From Mycolicibacterium moriokaense (lineage in GTDB: Bacteria; Actinomycetota; Actinomycetes; Mycobacteriales; Mycobacteriaceae): DNA of 64,000 nucleotides. Position 1 is the first letter of the stretch. The number at the start of each line of letters is the position of its first letter. Position numbers and translations under genes: made by a program. This document shows, one piece after another, positions 10,016 through 22,707 of this stretch. Below the pieces are notes generated by a model. That model was given only the letters and a program-made list of their open reading frames with translations, searched no databases and had not been told where the DNA came from. The stretch covers positions 3,844,001 to 3,908,000 of the forward strand of contig NZ_AP022560.1 of the NCBI RefSeq assembly GCF_010726085.1, in the 5' to 3' direction.

Positions 10016-10928
10016 TCTGCTGAAGGTAATGGAAGCGGTTCCGTTTCAATTGACAACCGACGGAGGAGTCGAGGAGGCGCGGCGGCGGTTCCGCGAGATC
10101 CCCCGTCTCGAGGTCCATCCCGAGGTGCGCAGCGAGGACCGCGCGATCGACGGACCCGGGGGTCCGATTCCGGCTCGGGTGTACCGTCCGGCCGCCGACA
10201 ACGACACCCCGCTGCCGGTGGTGCTGTTCATCCACGGCGGCGGGTGGTCGGTCGGCGATCTGGACACCTACGACGGCTTCGCGCGGCGGCACGTGGTCGG
10301 CGGGGACGCGATCGTCGTGTCGATCGACTACCGGTTGGCGCCCGAGCATCCCTACCCCGCCGCCGTCAACGACGCCTGGGCGGCAACGCGATGGGTGGCC
10401 GAGCACGCCGCCGAGCTCGGTGCCGATCCGGGTCGGCTGGCCGTCGCAGGCGACTCCGCGGGCGGCAATCTGGCCGCCGTGGTGTCTCAGCTGGCGCGCG
10501 ATGCCGGTGGACCGCGAATTGTGTTCCAGCTGTTGTGGTATCCGGCGACGACGTTCGACACGTCGCTGCCGTCGTTCAGCGAGAATGCCAACGCGCCGCT
10601 CCTCGACCTGGAGGGCTGCAAGGGCTGCAGCCGTTGGTACATCGGCGATCTCGACATGACGGACATTCCCGCGACGCTGGCGCCCGCCCGTGCCGGCGAC
10701 CTGACGGGACTGCCGCCTGCCTACATCGCGGTCGCGGGCCACGACCCGCTGCGCGACGACGGTGTGCGATACGCCGAGCTGCTCTCCGCCGCAGGTGTGC
10801 CCGTTGAGCTGCACAATGCCGAGACGCTCATCCACGGCTATGCCGGGTATGACGGCGTGGTGCCGGCGGCCACCGAGGCCGTCGAGCGGGGCATGAACGC
10901 CCTACGGGCGGCGTTGCACTCCACGTGA
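9978..10928 (+). CDS. Alpha/beta hydrolase of the hormone-sensitive lipase family (LipH/LipI-like esterase)
   Basis: The 316-residue protein carries the HSL-family oxyanion motif HGGGW (near 84), the nucleophile elbow GDSAGGN (near 158), a catalytic Asp in [10 protein letters not shown] and the catalytic His in [10 protein letters not shown]. The N-terminus ([16 protein letters not shown]) resembles mycobacterial LipH and LipI. These act on short-chain carboxyl esters. No Shine-Dalgarno sequence precedes the ATG, in line with leaderless translation. The stop overlaps the GTG start of the next gene by four bases. A Baeyer-Villiger-type monooxygenase lies shortly downstream; esters are what such enzymes make, so a shared pathway is possible. 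Confidence 0.9.
   Translation: MSIAEEKPAVDAILLKVMEAVPFQLTTDGGVEEARRRFREIPRLEVHPEVRSEDRAIDGPGGPIPARVYRPAADNDTPLPVVLFIHGGGWSVGDLDTYDGFARRHVVGGDAIVVSIDYRLAPEHPYPAAVNDAWAATRWVAEHAAELGADPGRLAVAGDSAGGNLAAVVSQLARDAGGPRIVFQLLWYPATTFDTSLPSFSENANAPLLDLEGCKGCSRWYIGDLDMTDIPATLAPARAGDLTGLPPAYIAVAGHDPLRDDGVRYAELLSAAGVPVELHNAETLIHGYAGYDGVVPAATEAVERGMNALRAALHST
10023..10028 (-). promoter_or_regulatory. Candidate -10 hexamer for leaderless lysoplasmalogenase-like transcript
   Basis: TACCTT on the minus strand ends seven bases before the ATG at 10015 and lies inside the esterase coding region. It supports the longer start of the minus-strand gene. Confidence 0.4.
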
Positions 10929-11320
10929 CCAATTCCGTCGATATCGTGCACCGCTTCTGGGACGAGGTGTGGAATGCCCACGACTCGTCGGCGGTGGACC
11001 GGTTCGTCGTCGACGATTTCGTGATCGTCACCGGCGGTCAGGCGGTCACCGGCCGCGAGAACTTCAAGAAGTGGATCGACGGATTCCTCGCCAAGATGGC
11101 CGATCTGCACCTGGAGGTCACCGAGTCGTTTCAGAACGCGGACGGCAGCCGGGTGGTCTCGAGGTGGCTGCTCACGGGCCGGAACAACGGTTTCGCGGGC
11201 ACCGCGCCCGATCAGCAGCCGATCGAGATGACCGGCACGGCGGTGTGGGCGGTGCGTGAGGACGGCAAGCTGCTGAGCAACCACGTGAGCGGTCCGCGCT
11301 GGAGCAGTATCAGCGTTTGA
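10925..11320 (+). CDS. SnoaL-like / NTF2-fold protein
   Basis: This 131-residue protein has the small cone-shaped NTF2 fold signature: IVHRFWDEVWNAHDSSAVDRF at the start, then a beta-sheet core ending GTAVWAVREDGKLLSNHV. Family members are polyketide cyclases, epoxide hydrolases, isomerases or simple ligand binders, so no reaction can be assigned. The GTG start overlaps the esterase stop by four bases, so the two proteins are probably made together. A 126-base stretch without a gene separates it from the monooxygenase. Confidence 0.8.
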   Translation: MTNSVDIVHRFWDEVWNAHDSSAVDRFVVDDFVIVTGGQAVTGRENFKKWIDGFLAKMADLHLEVTESFQNADGSRVVSRWLLTGRNNGFAGTAPDQQPIEMTGTAVWAVREDGKLLSNHVSGPRWSSISV

Positions 11321-11446
11321 GCGCGGGATAGACGCAGGGCTACCGAACAGAGGGGCGGGCGTTTAGCGTGGGCCATGGAGCAACGGTGATGTTGCGGCCC
11401 AAAACGGCGCGCACATCATCGCCCGACGACGGCAGGAGTGCCCGCG

Positions 11447-12928
11447 ATGACAGCACCCGACTACGACACCGTCATTGTCGGCGCCGGATTCTCCGGTATC
11501 GGCACCGCGATCAAACTCGACAAGTCCGGGATGGGTGACTACCTCGTGATCGAGGCGGGCGGGGGCCCCGGCGGCACCTGGTACTGGAACACGTATCCCG
11601 GTATCGCCGTGGACATTCCGTCGTTCTCCTACCAGTTCTCCTTCGAGAAGAGCCCGAACTGGACGCGCACCTACGCACCCGGACAGGAGCTGAAGGCCTA
11701 CGCCGAGCACTGCGTCGACAAGTACGGCCTGCGCCCCAAGATCCGCTTCAACACCAAGGTGCTTGGCGCGAGGTTCGACGATGACGACAGTTTGTGGCGC
11801 GTCGAGCTCGACACCGGCGAGTCGGTCACCGCGCGATTCCTCGTCAATGCCAGCGGTGTGCTGATCACGCCGAACTATCCCGACATCGACGGTGTGGACT
11901 CGTTCGGGGGTGTCACGATGCACACCGCGCGGTGGGACCACGAGCAGGACCTGGCGGGTAAGCGGGTGGCCATCATCGGTACAGGCGCCTCCGCGGTGCA
12001 GGTCATTCCGGAGATCGCGCCAATCGTGGAGCGGCTCAGCGTTTTTCAGCGCACCCCCATCTGGTGTCTGCCCAAACTCGATATGCCGTTGTCGCCGATG
12101 GCGCGACGCATGATGCGGCTGCCCGGCGGCCATCTTGTGCAGCGCGTGCTCAGCCAGATCTACGTCGAGCTCACGTTCACCCTGCCTGCGCAGTACTTCA
12201 CCCTGAATCCGATGGCCAAGAACATGGCGAAGTTCGGTGAGTCGTACCTGCGCAAAGAGGTTCACGATCCGGAGGTGCGCGACAAGCTGACCCCACGCTA
12301 CGCCGTCGGCTGTAAGCGCCCCGGCTTCCACAACACGTATCTGTCGACGTTCAACCGCGACAACGTCGAATTGGTGACCGAGCCGATCGACAAGATCACC
12401 GGATCGGGGGTGGCGACCGTCGACGGTGAGACCCGCGACGTCGACGTGCTCATCCTGGCAACGGGTTTCAAGGTGATGGACGTCGAGGACAATCCGACCT
12501 ATCCAGTGACCGGATCGGGCGGCCGATCGTGGAGCGAGTACTTCAGCGATCGGCGGCTGCAGTCCTACGAGGGCGTCTCCGTGCCCGGTTTCCCCAACTT
12601 CTTCACGGTGTTCGGCCCCTACGGGTACGTCGGCAACTCGTACTTCGCGTTGATCGAGGCGCAGACGCACCACATCGTGCGCTGCCTCAAACACGCCCGC
12701 CGCAGGGGTGCGCGACGCGTCGAGGTCAAACCGGAGGCCAACGACCGCTATTTCGCCGAGATGATGCGCAAACGGCACCGGCAGATCTTCTGGCAGGACA
12801 CCTGCAAGGACGCCAGGAGTTACTACTTCGACAAGAACGGCGATGTGCCGTTACGGCCGGCCACCACGTTGCACACGTACTGGCGCGCCCGCCGCTTCCC
12901 GATCGACGATTACGAGTTCACGGCCTGA
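11447..12928 (+). CDS. Flavin-containing monooxygenase, Baeyer-Villiger type (Rv1393c-like)
   Basis: The protein (493 residues) has an N-terminal FAD motif VGAGFSG, a second dinucleotide motif GTGASAVQV for NADPH, and the Baeyer-Villiger fingerprint FGGVTMHTARWD between them. The third conserved block ILATGF occurs near residue 345. Such enzymes insert oxygen next to a ketone to give an ester or lactone. The ATG at 11447 follows GGCAGGAG at a good distance; an in-frame GTG at 11438 lies within that ribosome-binding site and is unlikely. The gene converges on metK, with a perfect palindromic element filling the gap. Confidence 0.9.
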   Translation: MTAPDYDTVIVGAGFSGIGTAIKLDKSGMGDYLVIEAGGGPGGTWYWNTYPGIAVDIPSFSYQFSFEKSPNWTRTYAPGQELKAYAEHCVDKYGLRPKIRFNTKVLGARFDDDDSLWRVELDTGESVTARFLVNASGVLITPNYPDIDGVDSFGGVTMHTARWDHEQDLAGKRVAIIGTGASAVQVIPEIAPIVERLSVFQRTPIWCLPKLDMPLSPMARRMMRLPGGHLVQRVLSQIYVELTFTLPAQYFTLNPMAKNMAKFGESYLRKEVHDPEVRDKLTPRYAVGCKRPGFHNTYLSTFNRDNVELVTEPIDKITGSGVATVDGETRDVDVLILATGFKVMDVEDNPTYPVTGSGGRSWSEYFSDRRLQSYEGVSVPGFPNFFTVFGPYGYVGNSYFALIEAQTHHIVRCLKHARRRGARRVEVKPEANDRYFAEMMRKRHRQIFWQDTCKDARSYYFDKNGDVPLRPATTLHTYWRARRFPIDDYEFTA

Positions 12929-12936
12929 ATCCGAGC

Positions 12937-12985
12937 GATTTGTGTGCGTTTCGGAGCGGTGAGCGCTCCTCGATGCACACAAATC
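12937..12985. repeat. Palindromic repeat element, copy A, between convergent genes
   Basis: The outer arms GATTTGTGTGC (12937-12947) and GCACACAAATC (12975-12985) are perfect inverted repeats. An inner pair GGAGCG (12953-12958) and CGCTCC (12964-12969) forms a second hairpin. The element almost fills the 58-base gap between the monooxygenase and metK stops, so a bidirectional terminator role is plausible, although there is no T run. A second copy with identical outer arms lies at 44666-44714. Confidence 0.85.
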
Positions 12986-12986
12986 C

Positions 12987-14195
<1,209 letters not shown>

Positions 14196-14227
14196 GGTGT
14201 TGATCCTCTCAAAACTTAGGTAGTCAA

Positions 14228-14233
14228 ATTATA
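14228..14233 (-). promoter_or_regulatory. metK promoter -10 (perfect TATAAT)
   Basis: The minus strand reads GCATATAATTTGAC, a perfect sigma-70-type hexamer, which is uncommon in such GC-rich DNA. A TTGGGT lies 15 bases upstream and may be a poor -35. Transcription would start about 25 bases before the metK GTG. Confidence 0.6.
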
Positions 14234-14257
14234 TGCGTGCCCAGGTGCACCCAAGCG

Positions 14258-14276
14258 TGTGCGTCCGATTCGCACA
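14258..14276 (-). terminator. Small hairpin after coaBC
   Basis: TGTGCG and CGCACA flank a seven-base loop, 33 bases past the coaBC stop and just upstream of the metK promoter. There is no T tract, so it is at best a weak terminator or an mRNA 3'-end structure. Confidence 0.3.
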
Positions 14277-14308
14277 ACCCTTTCACGCGGCCGGGCATGT
14301 AATTCGCG

Positions 14309-15562
14309 TTACACGCCGCCGCTCTGCAGGATCGCCGCGATCGCGTCAACGATACGGCTGGCCATGAGAGTTTTCGAACCGTGCTCCAGGGCAGACTCGG
14401 CGCCGTCGGCCGCAAGCAGCCATCCGTCGTTGTTGTCCACTTCGAACGCCCGATTCTCGCCGACGGCGTTGACCACGAGCAAATCGCAGCCCTTGCGCTG
14501 CAATTTGGCTCTGGCGTGGAAGAGGACGTCTCCGTTCGCGTCGCCGGTCTCGGCGGCGAACCCGACGATGGCCCGCATATTGGGCAGTTGGCCGTCCCGG
14601 CGCGCCCGCACCGCACCCGCCAGCACGTCGTCGGTGCGGCTGAGTTCGATGACCGGTGTCGCGGCGTTGGGGTCGGCGGACTTCTTGATCTTGCTGCTCT
14701 GGAACTGCGTCGGGCGGAAGTCGGCGACCGCGGCGGCCATGACCAGCACATGGGCGTCGGGCGCGTGCTTCGAGACGGCGTCCTTGAGCTGAGCGGCCGA
14801 CCCGATGTGGACCACGTCGACCCCCGCCGGATCGACGAGTCCCGCGGTATTGCCCGCGATCAGCGTGACGTCGGCCCCCCGCTGGGCCATCACCCGGGCC
14901 ATCGCGTAGCCCTGCTTACCCGAACTCCGGTTGCCGATGAAGCGCACCGGGTCGATCGGTTCGCGAGTGCCGCCCGCGGTGACCAGGGCGCGGACCCCCG
15001 CCATGTCATAGGGCAACGCATCGCCGCGTTCCAGCAGCAATTGGGCCAGCGTGGAGATCTCCTCGGCCTCGGGGAGCCTGCCCGCGCCGCTGTCGGCGCC
15101 GGTGAGCCGCCCTGACGCGGGCTCGAGTACCACCACACCCCGGCGGCGAAGCGTCGCCACGTTCTCGACGGTGGCCGGGTGGAACCACATCTCGGTGTGC
15201 ATCGCGGGTGCGAACAGCACCGGACATCGGGCGGTGAGCAGGGTGGCGGTCAGCAGGTCGTCGGCGCGGCCCGCGACGGCCCGCGCCAGCAGGTCGGCGG
15301 TCGCCGGGGCGACCACGACGAGGTCGGCCTCCTGCCCTATCCGGACATGCGGAACCTCGTGGACGTCGTCCCAGACACCGGTATGCACCGGGTTGCCCGA
15401 GAGCGCTTCGAATGTGGCGGCGCCGATGAATCGCAGCGCCGATTCGGTGGGGATGACCCGAACGGAATGGCCGGCCTCCGTCAGCTGACGGACCAGGGTG
15501 GCCGCCTTGTACGCGGCGATGCCGCCGGCGACGCCGACGACGATCCGCTTGCGTTCGGTCAC
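14309..15562 (-). CDS. coaBC: Bifunctional phosphopantothenoylcysteine decarboxylase / phosphopantothenate-cysteine ligase
   Basis: CoaBC joins cysteine to 4'-phosphopantothenate and decarboxylates the product, two steps of coenzyme A synthesis. The N-terminal flavoprotein domain (about 1-185) begins VVGVAGGIAAYKAATLVRQL and contains FAPAMHTEMWFHPATVEN, the PAMNxxMW-type active-site segment. The C-terminal ligase domain begins ALVTAGGTREPIDPVRFIGN and has the SSGKQGYAMA nucleotide motif. At 417 residues it is normal. It starts with GTG, 43 bases after the rpoZ stop, so probably shares the gmk-rpoZ transcript. Confidence 0.96.
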   Translation of the reverse strand: MTERKRIVVGVAGGIAAYKAATLVRQLTEAGHSVRVIPTESALRFIGAATFEALSGNPVHTGVWDDVHEVPHVRIGQEADLVVVAPATADLLARAVAGRADDLLTATLLTARCPVLFAPAMHTEMWFHPATVENVATLRRRGVVVLEPASGRLTGADSGAGRLPEAEEISTLAQLLLERGDALPYDMAGVRALVTAGGTREPIDPVRFIGNRSSGKQGYAMARVMAQRGADVTLIAGNTAGLVDPAGVDVVHIGSAAQLKDAVSKHAPDAHVLVMAAAVADFRPTQFQSSKIKKSADPNAATPVIELSRTDDVLAGAVRARRDGQLPNMRAIVGFAAETGDANGDVLFHARAKLQRKGCDLLVVNAVGENRAFEVDNNDGWLLAADGAESALEHGSKTLMASRIVDAIAAILQSGGV

Positions 15563-15605
15563 TTCAGCTTTCGCCCTCGAGGCTCATCGCGACCGGCCTC
15601 CTCCG

Positions 15606-15920
15606 CTACTCGCCTTCGGTGTGTTCGAGAAGGTCTGCGTGGATCTCGCGCAGCGCGATGGAGAGCGGCTTCTCCTGCAGGCCGGGCTCCACCAGCGGGC
15701 CGACGTATTCGAGGATGCCGTCACCGAGTTGGTTGTAGTAGTCGTTGATCTGCCGCGCACGCTTGGCCGCGTAGATGACCAGCGCGTACTTGCTGGACGC
15801 GCGGTCGAGCAGCTCGTCGATGGGCGGATTGGTGATACCCAGCGGCGTGTCGTAGGCGCCGGCGCCGGACTCGAGGTCGTCGACAGCGCTCAGCTGGGCG
15901 TCGGCATGAGGGGTGCTCAC
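15606..15920 (-). CDS. rpoZ: RNA polymerase omega subunit
   Basis: Omega helps fold and hold the beta-prime subunit of RNA polymerase. The 104-residue protein has the conserved region [20 protein letters not shown] followed by [12 protein letters not shown], the beta-prime contact helix. The C-terminus ([19 protein letters not shown]) matches mycobacterial omega. The GTG start has GGAG about 12 bases upstream. The gene sits between gmk and coaBC, an order conserved in many bacteria. Confidence 0.96.
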   Translation of the reverse strand: MSTPHADAQLSAVDDLESGAGAYDTPLGITNPPIDELLDRASSKYALVIYAAKRARQINDYYNQLGDGILEYVGPLVEPGLQEKPLSIALREIHADLLEHTEGE

Positions 15921-16005
15921 GTAGAAGATCTCCTGCGGTTTGCGTGAAAATGTGTACGGCTTGGAAATAGATCTTGGCCTGATCGCACCGTGCCCGGCGC
16001 TGGGG

Positions 16006-16581
16006 TTATTTGTGGGCCACCAGCAAGGATACCAATTCCGAGCACGCAGATTCCAATTCGCGGTTCACGACGACGACGTCGAAGTCGCCCTGAGCTGCCA
16101 GTTCTTCGCGCGCCGTGGCCAGCCGACGGGCGATCGCTTCGGCGCTCTCGGTGCCGCGCCCGATCAGCCGGCTCTCCAGCGCCTCCCAGCTTGGTGGCGC
16201 GAGAAACACCGTGAGGGCCCCCGGCATGGATTTCTTGACGGCGCGGGCCCCGGCCAGATCCACCTCGATGAGCACGGGCCGACCCGCCTCGGTGGCCTCG
16301 CGGATGGGCTCTGCGGGAGTGCCGGAGCGGTGCAGGCCGCCGTGGATCTCGGCCCACTCCAGAAGGGCACCGTGATCGATCAGCTCTTGAAACCGCTCGG
16401 GGGTGACAAACGAATAGTCGACGCCGTCTACCTCGCCCGGACGCGGGGCCCGGGTGGTGACGGACACGCTGAAGTGCAGGTCGGGAATGCGGTCGCGCAG
16501 GCAGCGGACGACGGTCGATTTCCCGACGGCTGAGGGGCCGGACAGCACCATTACCCGGCCGGCCCCCCGGCCGGCGCTCAA
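16006..16581 (-). CDS. gmk: Guanylate kinase
   Basis: Gmk phosphorylates GMP to GDP using ATP. The 191-residue protein contains the P-loop [13 protein letters not shown] near residue 13, the GMP-binding segment [20 protein letters not shown] and the lid region with [13 protein letters not shown]. Its start is 15 bases after the mihF stop, so the two genes are probably co-transcribed. The 85-base gap to rpoZ holds no gene. Confidence 0.96.
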   Translation of the reverse strand: MSAGRGAGRVMVLSGPSAVGKSTVVRCLRDRIPDLHFSVSVTTRAPRPGEVDGVDYSFVTPERFQELIDHGALLEWAEIHGGLHRSGTPAEPIREATEAGRPVLIEVDLAGARAVKKSMPGALTVFLAPPSWEALESRLIGRGTESAEAIARRLATAREELAAQGDFDVVVVNRELESACSELVSLLVAHK

Positions 16582-16596
16582 CTTACGCGCCCGGGA

Positions 16597-16911
16597 TTAC
16601 TGGTCGAACTTTTCCAGCAGCGCTTTGCGCTGGCGATCGCCCAGACCGCGCAGGCGGCGGGTGGGGGCGATCTCGAGTTCGGTCATGATCTCCTGCGCCT
16701 TGACCTTGCCCACCTTGGGCAGGGCTTCCAGCAGGGCAGAAACCTTCATCTTGCCCAGGACCTCGTCGGACTCGGCGTCCTTGAGGACCTGCTTGAGGTT
16801 GGTGCCGCCACGCTTGAGCCGATCCTTGAGCTCAGCTCGCGCTCGACGAGCGGCAGCAGCCTTCTCCAACGCTGCCGCGCGCTGTTCGTCGGTCAACTGG
16901 GGAAGGGCCAC
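16597..16911 (-). CDS. mihF: Mycobacterial integration host factor mIHF
   Basis: mIHF is a small nucleoid protein of actinobacteria, unrelated in sequence to enterobacterial IHF, and essential in mycobacteria. The 104 residues match it closely: a helical N-terminus (LTDEQRAAALEKAAAARRAR), the conserved MKVSALLEALPKVGKVKA helix-two-turn-helix with its DNA-binding lysines, and the C-terminal PTRRLRGLGDRQRKALLEKF. The GTG start has GGAGG five bases upstream, fixing the short form; longer versions annotated in some genomes are not supported here. A TACGGT hexamer at 16977-16982 could be its -10, giving a leader near 60 bases. Confidence 0.95.
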   Translation of the reverse strand: MALPQLTDEQRAAALEKAAAARRARAELKDRLKRGGTNLKQVLKDAESDEVLGKMKVSALLEALPKVGKVKAQEIMTELEIAPTRRLRGLGDRQRKALLEKFDQ

Positions 16912-17047
16912 GGGTTCCTCCGTCTCTCACCATTCAATATTTTGTCTGGGCTGATGCAGAACAGCCAGCGACGACGACCGTACCCACGCAACCTGACGAA
17001 AGCTAACCCCACCCCCTGGTTCCGGGGTCAAAAGCCCAGCGTGTAAG

Positions 17048-17089
17048 GCGGAGCCGCGCCGAGTTCCCAAGCGTCGCACTCGGCTCCGC
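17048..17089. repeat. Inverted repeat with alternative pairings upstream of mihF
   Basis: GCGGAGCCG (17048-17056) pairs perfectly with CGGCTCCGC (17081-17089). A second stem, GCCGAGT (17058-17064) with ACTCGGC (17078-17084), uses part of the same right arm, so the two cannot form together. It lies in the 578-base gene-free stretch 16912-17489, upstream of the likely mihF promoter. No open frame there looks like a protein. Confidence 0.5.
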
Positions 17090-17233
17090 GGCTTTGCTCC
17101 CGACTCGGCCGCCGCCGGATTTTCCTGCATATCAAGGCATTTCGAGCGCCGATGGGTAGCCGCCCGAGGCGGTTTCCGTGTGGCCTGTACCACACCGTGA
17201 GGGCGTCGAAAGATCAAAAACTAAGATTTTTCC

Positions 17234-17346
17234 TGGTCACCGCGTGTCGGGCGTGTCGCAGCCGCCGAAGGCGCCGATCCGCGAGACACCGCGACCGTCG
17301 ATGTCGCGTTGAATTCAAAAAACGCCCAGGTGAAGGGCTTTTTTTT
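17234..17346 (+). ncRNA. Candidate small RNA of about 113 bases
   Basis: Between mihF and the DUF2330 gene a TAAGAT hexamer (17222-17227) would start a transcript near 17234. The first part can fold into a long imperfect stem: GGTC (17235-17238), GCG (17242-17244) and TGTC (17245-17248) pair with GACA (17285-17288), CGC (17290-17292) and GACC (17293-17296), with small bulges. A short linker leads to a strong intrinsic terminator. Promoter, stem-loop, linker and terminator together are the usual architecture of a bacterial sRNA. There is no convincing -35, and the alternative is simply an isolated terminator. Confidence 0.4.
17317..17346. terminator. Intrinsic terminator, usable in both directions
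   Basis: GCCC (17324-17327) and GGGC (17335-17338) enclose a seven-base loop, followed by eight T residues and preceded by six A residues, which makes a bidirectional terminator. Such clear T-tract terminators are rare in mycobacteria. Confidence 0.8.
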
Positions 17347-17489
17347 GGCGCGTCTGCCGGGGTTGATGTGGCAGGAGTTATTGACGAGACAGATGTGACG
17401 CGACGGCTCGATTCGCCCACGCTGCGGAGCTCTCCAAACCCTCCGATCCCCTCCAGCGCGAACCTAGGATTCACCGCGAGGAGGTGCTC

Positions 17490-18560
17490 GTGGTCGCTCG
17501 AGCCTGTCGGTCGATCGCCCTTGTGCTCGCCATGCTGGCCGGGGCCGTGCTGTTCAGCGTCGCGAGCCCGGCATGGGCCTGCGGCTGCGGCGCCTACGTC
17601 CCCGACAACCCCGGCTCCACGATCGCCGACGAGCGCGCGCTGATCGCCTGGGACGGCACCACCGAGGACATCCTGATGTCGTTGTCGGTGATGGGCAGTT
17701 CGGACCGTGCCGCGTGGGTGATGCCGGTGCCCTCGGCTGCCGAGGTCACCCTCGGCGATACCGCTGCGTTCGAGGAGCTCGGCAAGCTCACCGCGCCGCG
17801 CATCGAGTACCGCGACTCGTGGTGGCCGACGATTCCGTGGCTGATCTGGGCCGGAGCCGAGCCTGAGACCGTGGGTGCACCCGGCGGTGTGGTCAACGTG
17901 CTCGGCCGGCAACGCCTTGGCCCGTTCGATGTCACCCGGCTGGCGGCGAACGACCCGACCGCGCTGGCTGATTGGTTGCGGGACAACGGGTTTCCCCATC
18001 CCGACGGTCTGGACGAGAACCTCGCTCCTTACGTCGAGGACGGCTGGGAAATCGTTGCGGTGCAACTGGTTCCGGCCGAAGCCGGCGGCTCGCTGTCGGG
18101 AGCCCTTCAGCCGCTGCGCCTGTCGTTCGCCTCCGACACCGTCGTCTACCCGATGCGTCTGTCCCGATCGGCCACGGTGCCGCAGTACATCGACTTGTAC
18201 GTGCTTGCCGACCATCGGATGGATCCGAGCGCGGTCCCCGTCCCCGCGGACAAGCCGACGCTGGAGTTCGCCGGACACATCGACCCCGGCGACTCCCCCG
18301 CACTCGCCGATTACGTCGGCGACGGAGCGTTCCTCACCCACTGGAAGAACACGATCCGCGAACCGGCCACCATCGGGAGTGACTACATCTTCGAGCAGGC
18401 GGCCTCGGATACGCCCTTCCAGCAGGTCATCTACCGCACGCGCGACCGGGGCGAAGTGACCTATCTGATACTTCTCGGCGCGCTCGCCGTCGCCGGCATC
18501 GTGGCGATCGTCGTGCTGGTGCGGCTGCTGCCGAAGAAGACGTCTGGCCGTAACAGCTAA
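17490..18560 (+). CDS. DUF2330 domain-containing exported, membrane-anchored protein
   Basis: An N-terminal signal sequence ([23 protein letters not shown]) is followed directly by the cysteine-rich opening [10 protein letters not shown] typical of DUF2330 proteins. A single membrane helix near the C-terminus ([21 protein letters not shown]) is followed by a basic tail. Most of the protein should therefore be outside the cytoplasmic membrane. The cysteine follows AWA rather than a proper lipobox, so it is probably not a lipoprotein. The GTG at 17490 has GAGGAGG five bases upstream and is preferred over the GTG at 17484, which lies within that site. TAGGAT at 17465-17470 may be the -10. The stop overlaps that of pyrF by three to four bases. 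Function is unknown. Confidence 0.82.
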   Translation: MVARACRSIALVLAMLAGAVLFSVASPAWACGCGAYVPDNPGSTIADERALIAWDGTTEDILMSLSVMGSSDRAAWVMPVPSAAEVTLGDTAAFEELGKLTAPRIEYRDSWWPTIPWLIWAGAEPETVGAPGGVVNVLGRQRLGPFDVTRLAANDPTALADWLRDNGFPHPDGLDENLAPYVEDGWEIVAVQLVPAEAGGSLSGALQPLRLSFASDTVVYPMRLSRSATVPQYIDLYVLADHRMDPSAVPVPADKPTLEFAGHIDPGDSPALADYVGDGAFLTHWKNTIREPATIGSDYIFEQAASDTPFQQVIYRTRDRGEVTYLILLGALAVAGIVAIVVLVRLLPKKTSGRNS

Positions 18561-19368
18561 GCCAGGTAGGCGACCGCGTCGCGCAGCTTCTCCGCCGCAG
18601 CGCGCACCGCATCGACGCCTGGTCCGGCGCGTAGCACCTCCCGCGACACCGCGGGCAGCAGTTGCCCGCGGCGGGCGCCGCCGAGGCCTCCCAGCGCCTC
18701 TGGACGGCCGCCTTGCGCCCCGACGCCGGGAACCAGGACCGGCCCGCCCAGGCCGCTGACGTCCGGCGGGTCCGCGAGCGTCGCACCGACGACGACGCCT
18801 ACCGCACCCGGCCCGGGCGCGCGGTCGCGGTTGACGGCGGCGGCCGCATCGACGATCGACTGTGCGACGGTCCGCCCGCCGGTGTCGGCGCGCTGGACCG
18901 TGCCGCCCTCCGGGTTCGACGTGGCGGCGAGGACGAACACGCCCCGATCGTTGGCATGCGCAGTGTCGAGCAGCGGTTGCAGCGACCCGAAGCCCAGATA
19001 GGGCGATGCGGTGACGGCGTCGGCGGCCAGCGGCGAATCACCGGCCCACGCCTCGGCGTAGGCGGCCATCGTCGAGCCGATGTCACCGCGTTTGGCGTCG
19101 GCCAGTACCAGCACACCGGCGTCCCGCAGCGCCCGAATCGTGTACTCCAGCACTGTGTATCCCGCGGCGCCGTACGCCTCGAAGAACGCCACCTGTGGTT
19201 TGACGATCGCGAAGCCAGAAAATGCCTCGACGCAGGTCTCGCAGAACCGGGCCAATCCTTCGGCGTCGACGGTCAGCCCCCATGCGCTCAGCAGTTCCGG
19301 ATGGGGATCGATACCCGGGCACAGTGGGCCACGGGATGTGATCGCCGCCGCGAGGCGGACCCCGAACG

Positions 19369-19372
<4 letters not shown>
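18557..19372 (-). CDS. pyrF: Orotidine 5'-phosphate decarboxylase
   Basis: PyrF makes UMP from orotidine monophosphate, the last step of de novo pyrimidine synthesis. The 271-residue protein belongs to the actinobacterial type: [19 protein letters not shown] opens it, [15 protein letters not shown] and [16 protein letters not shown] supply the Lys and Asp catalytic residues, and [18 protein letters not shown] binds phosphate. The frame stays open into carB, but the GTG at 19372, overlapping the carB stop by four bases, gives the family N-terminus [10 protein letters not shown]. It ends the pyr operon. Confidence 0.95.

Positions 19373-22707
<3,335 letters not shown>

Noticed and set aside
11363..12778. 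471-codon frame antisense to the monooxygenase
   Set aside because: Shadow of a gene with intact flavin motifs.
14196..14308. Possible SAM riboswitch before metK
   Set aside because: The TATAAT hexamer leaves only about 25 bases of leader, too short for an aptamer.
16927..17217. 96-codon minus frame upstream of mihF
   Set aside because: No start signals, no family resemblance; mihF start is fixed by its own ribosome-binding site.
17152..17643. 163-codon plus frame before the DUF2330 gene
   Set aside because: Spans the terminator and overlaps the real gene in another frame; no motifs.
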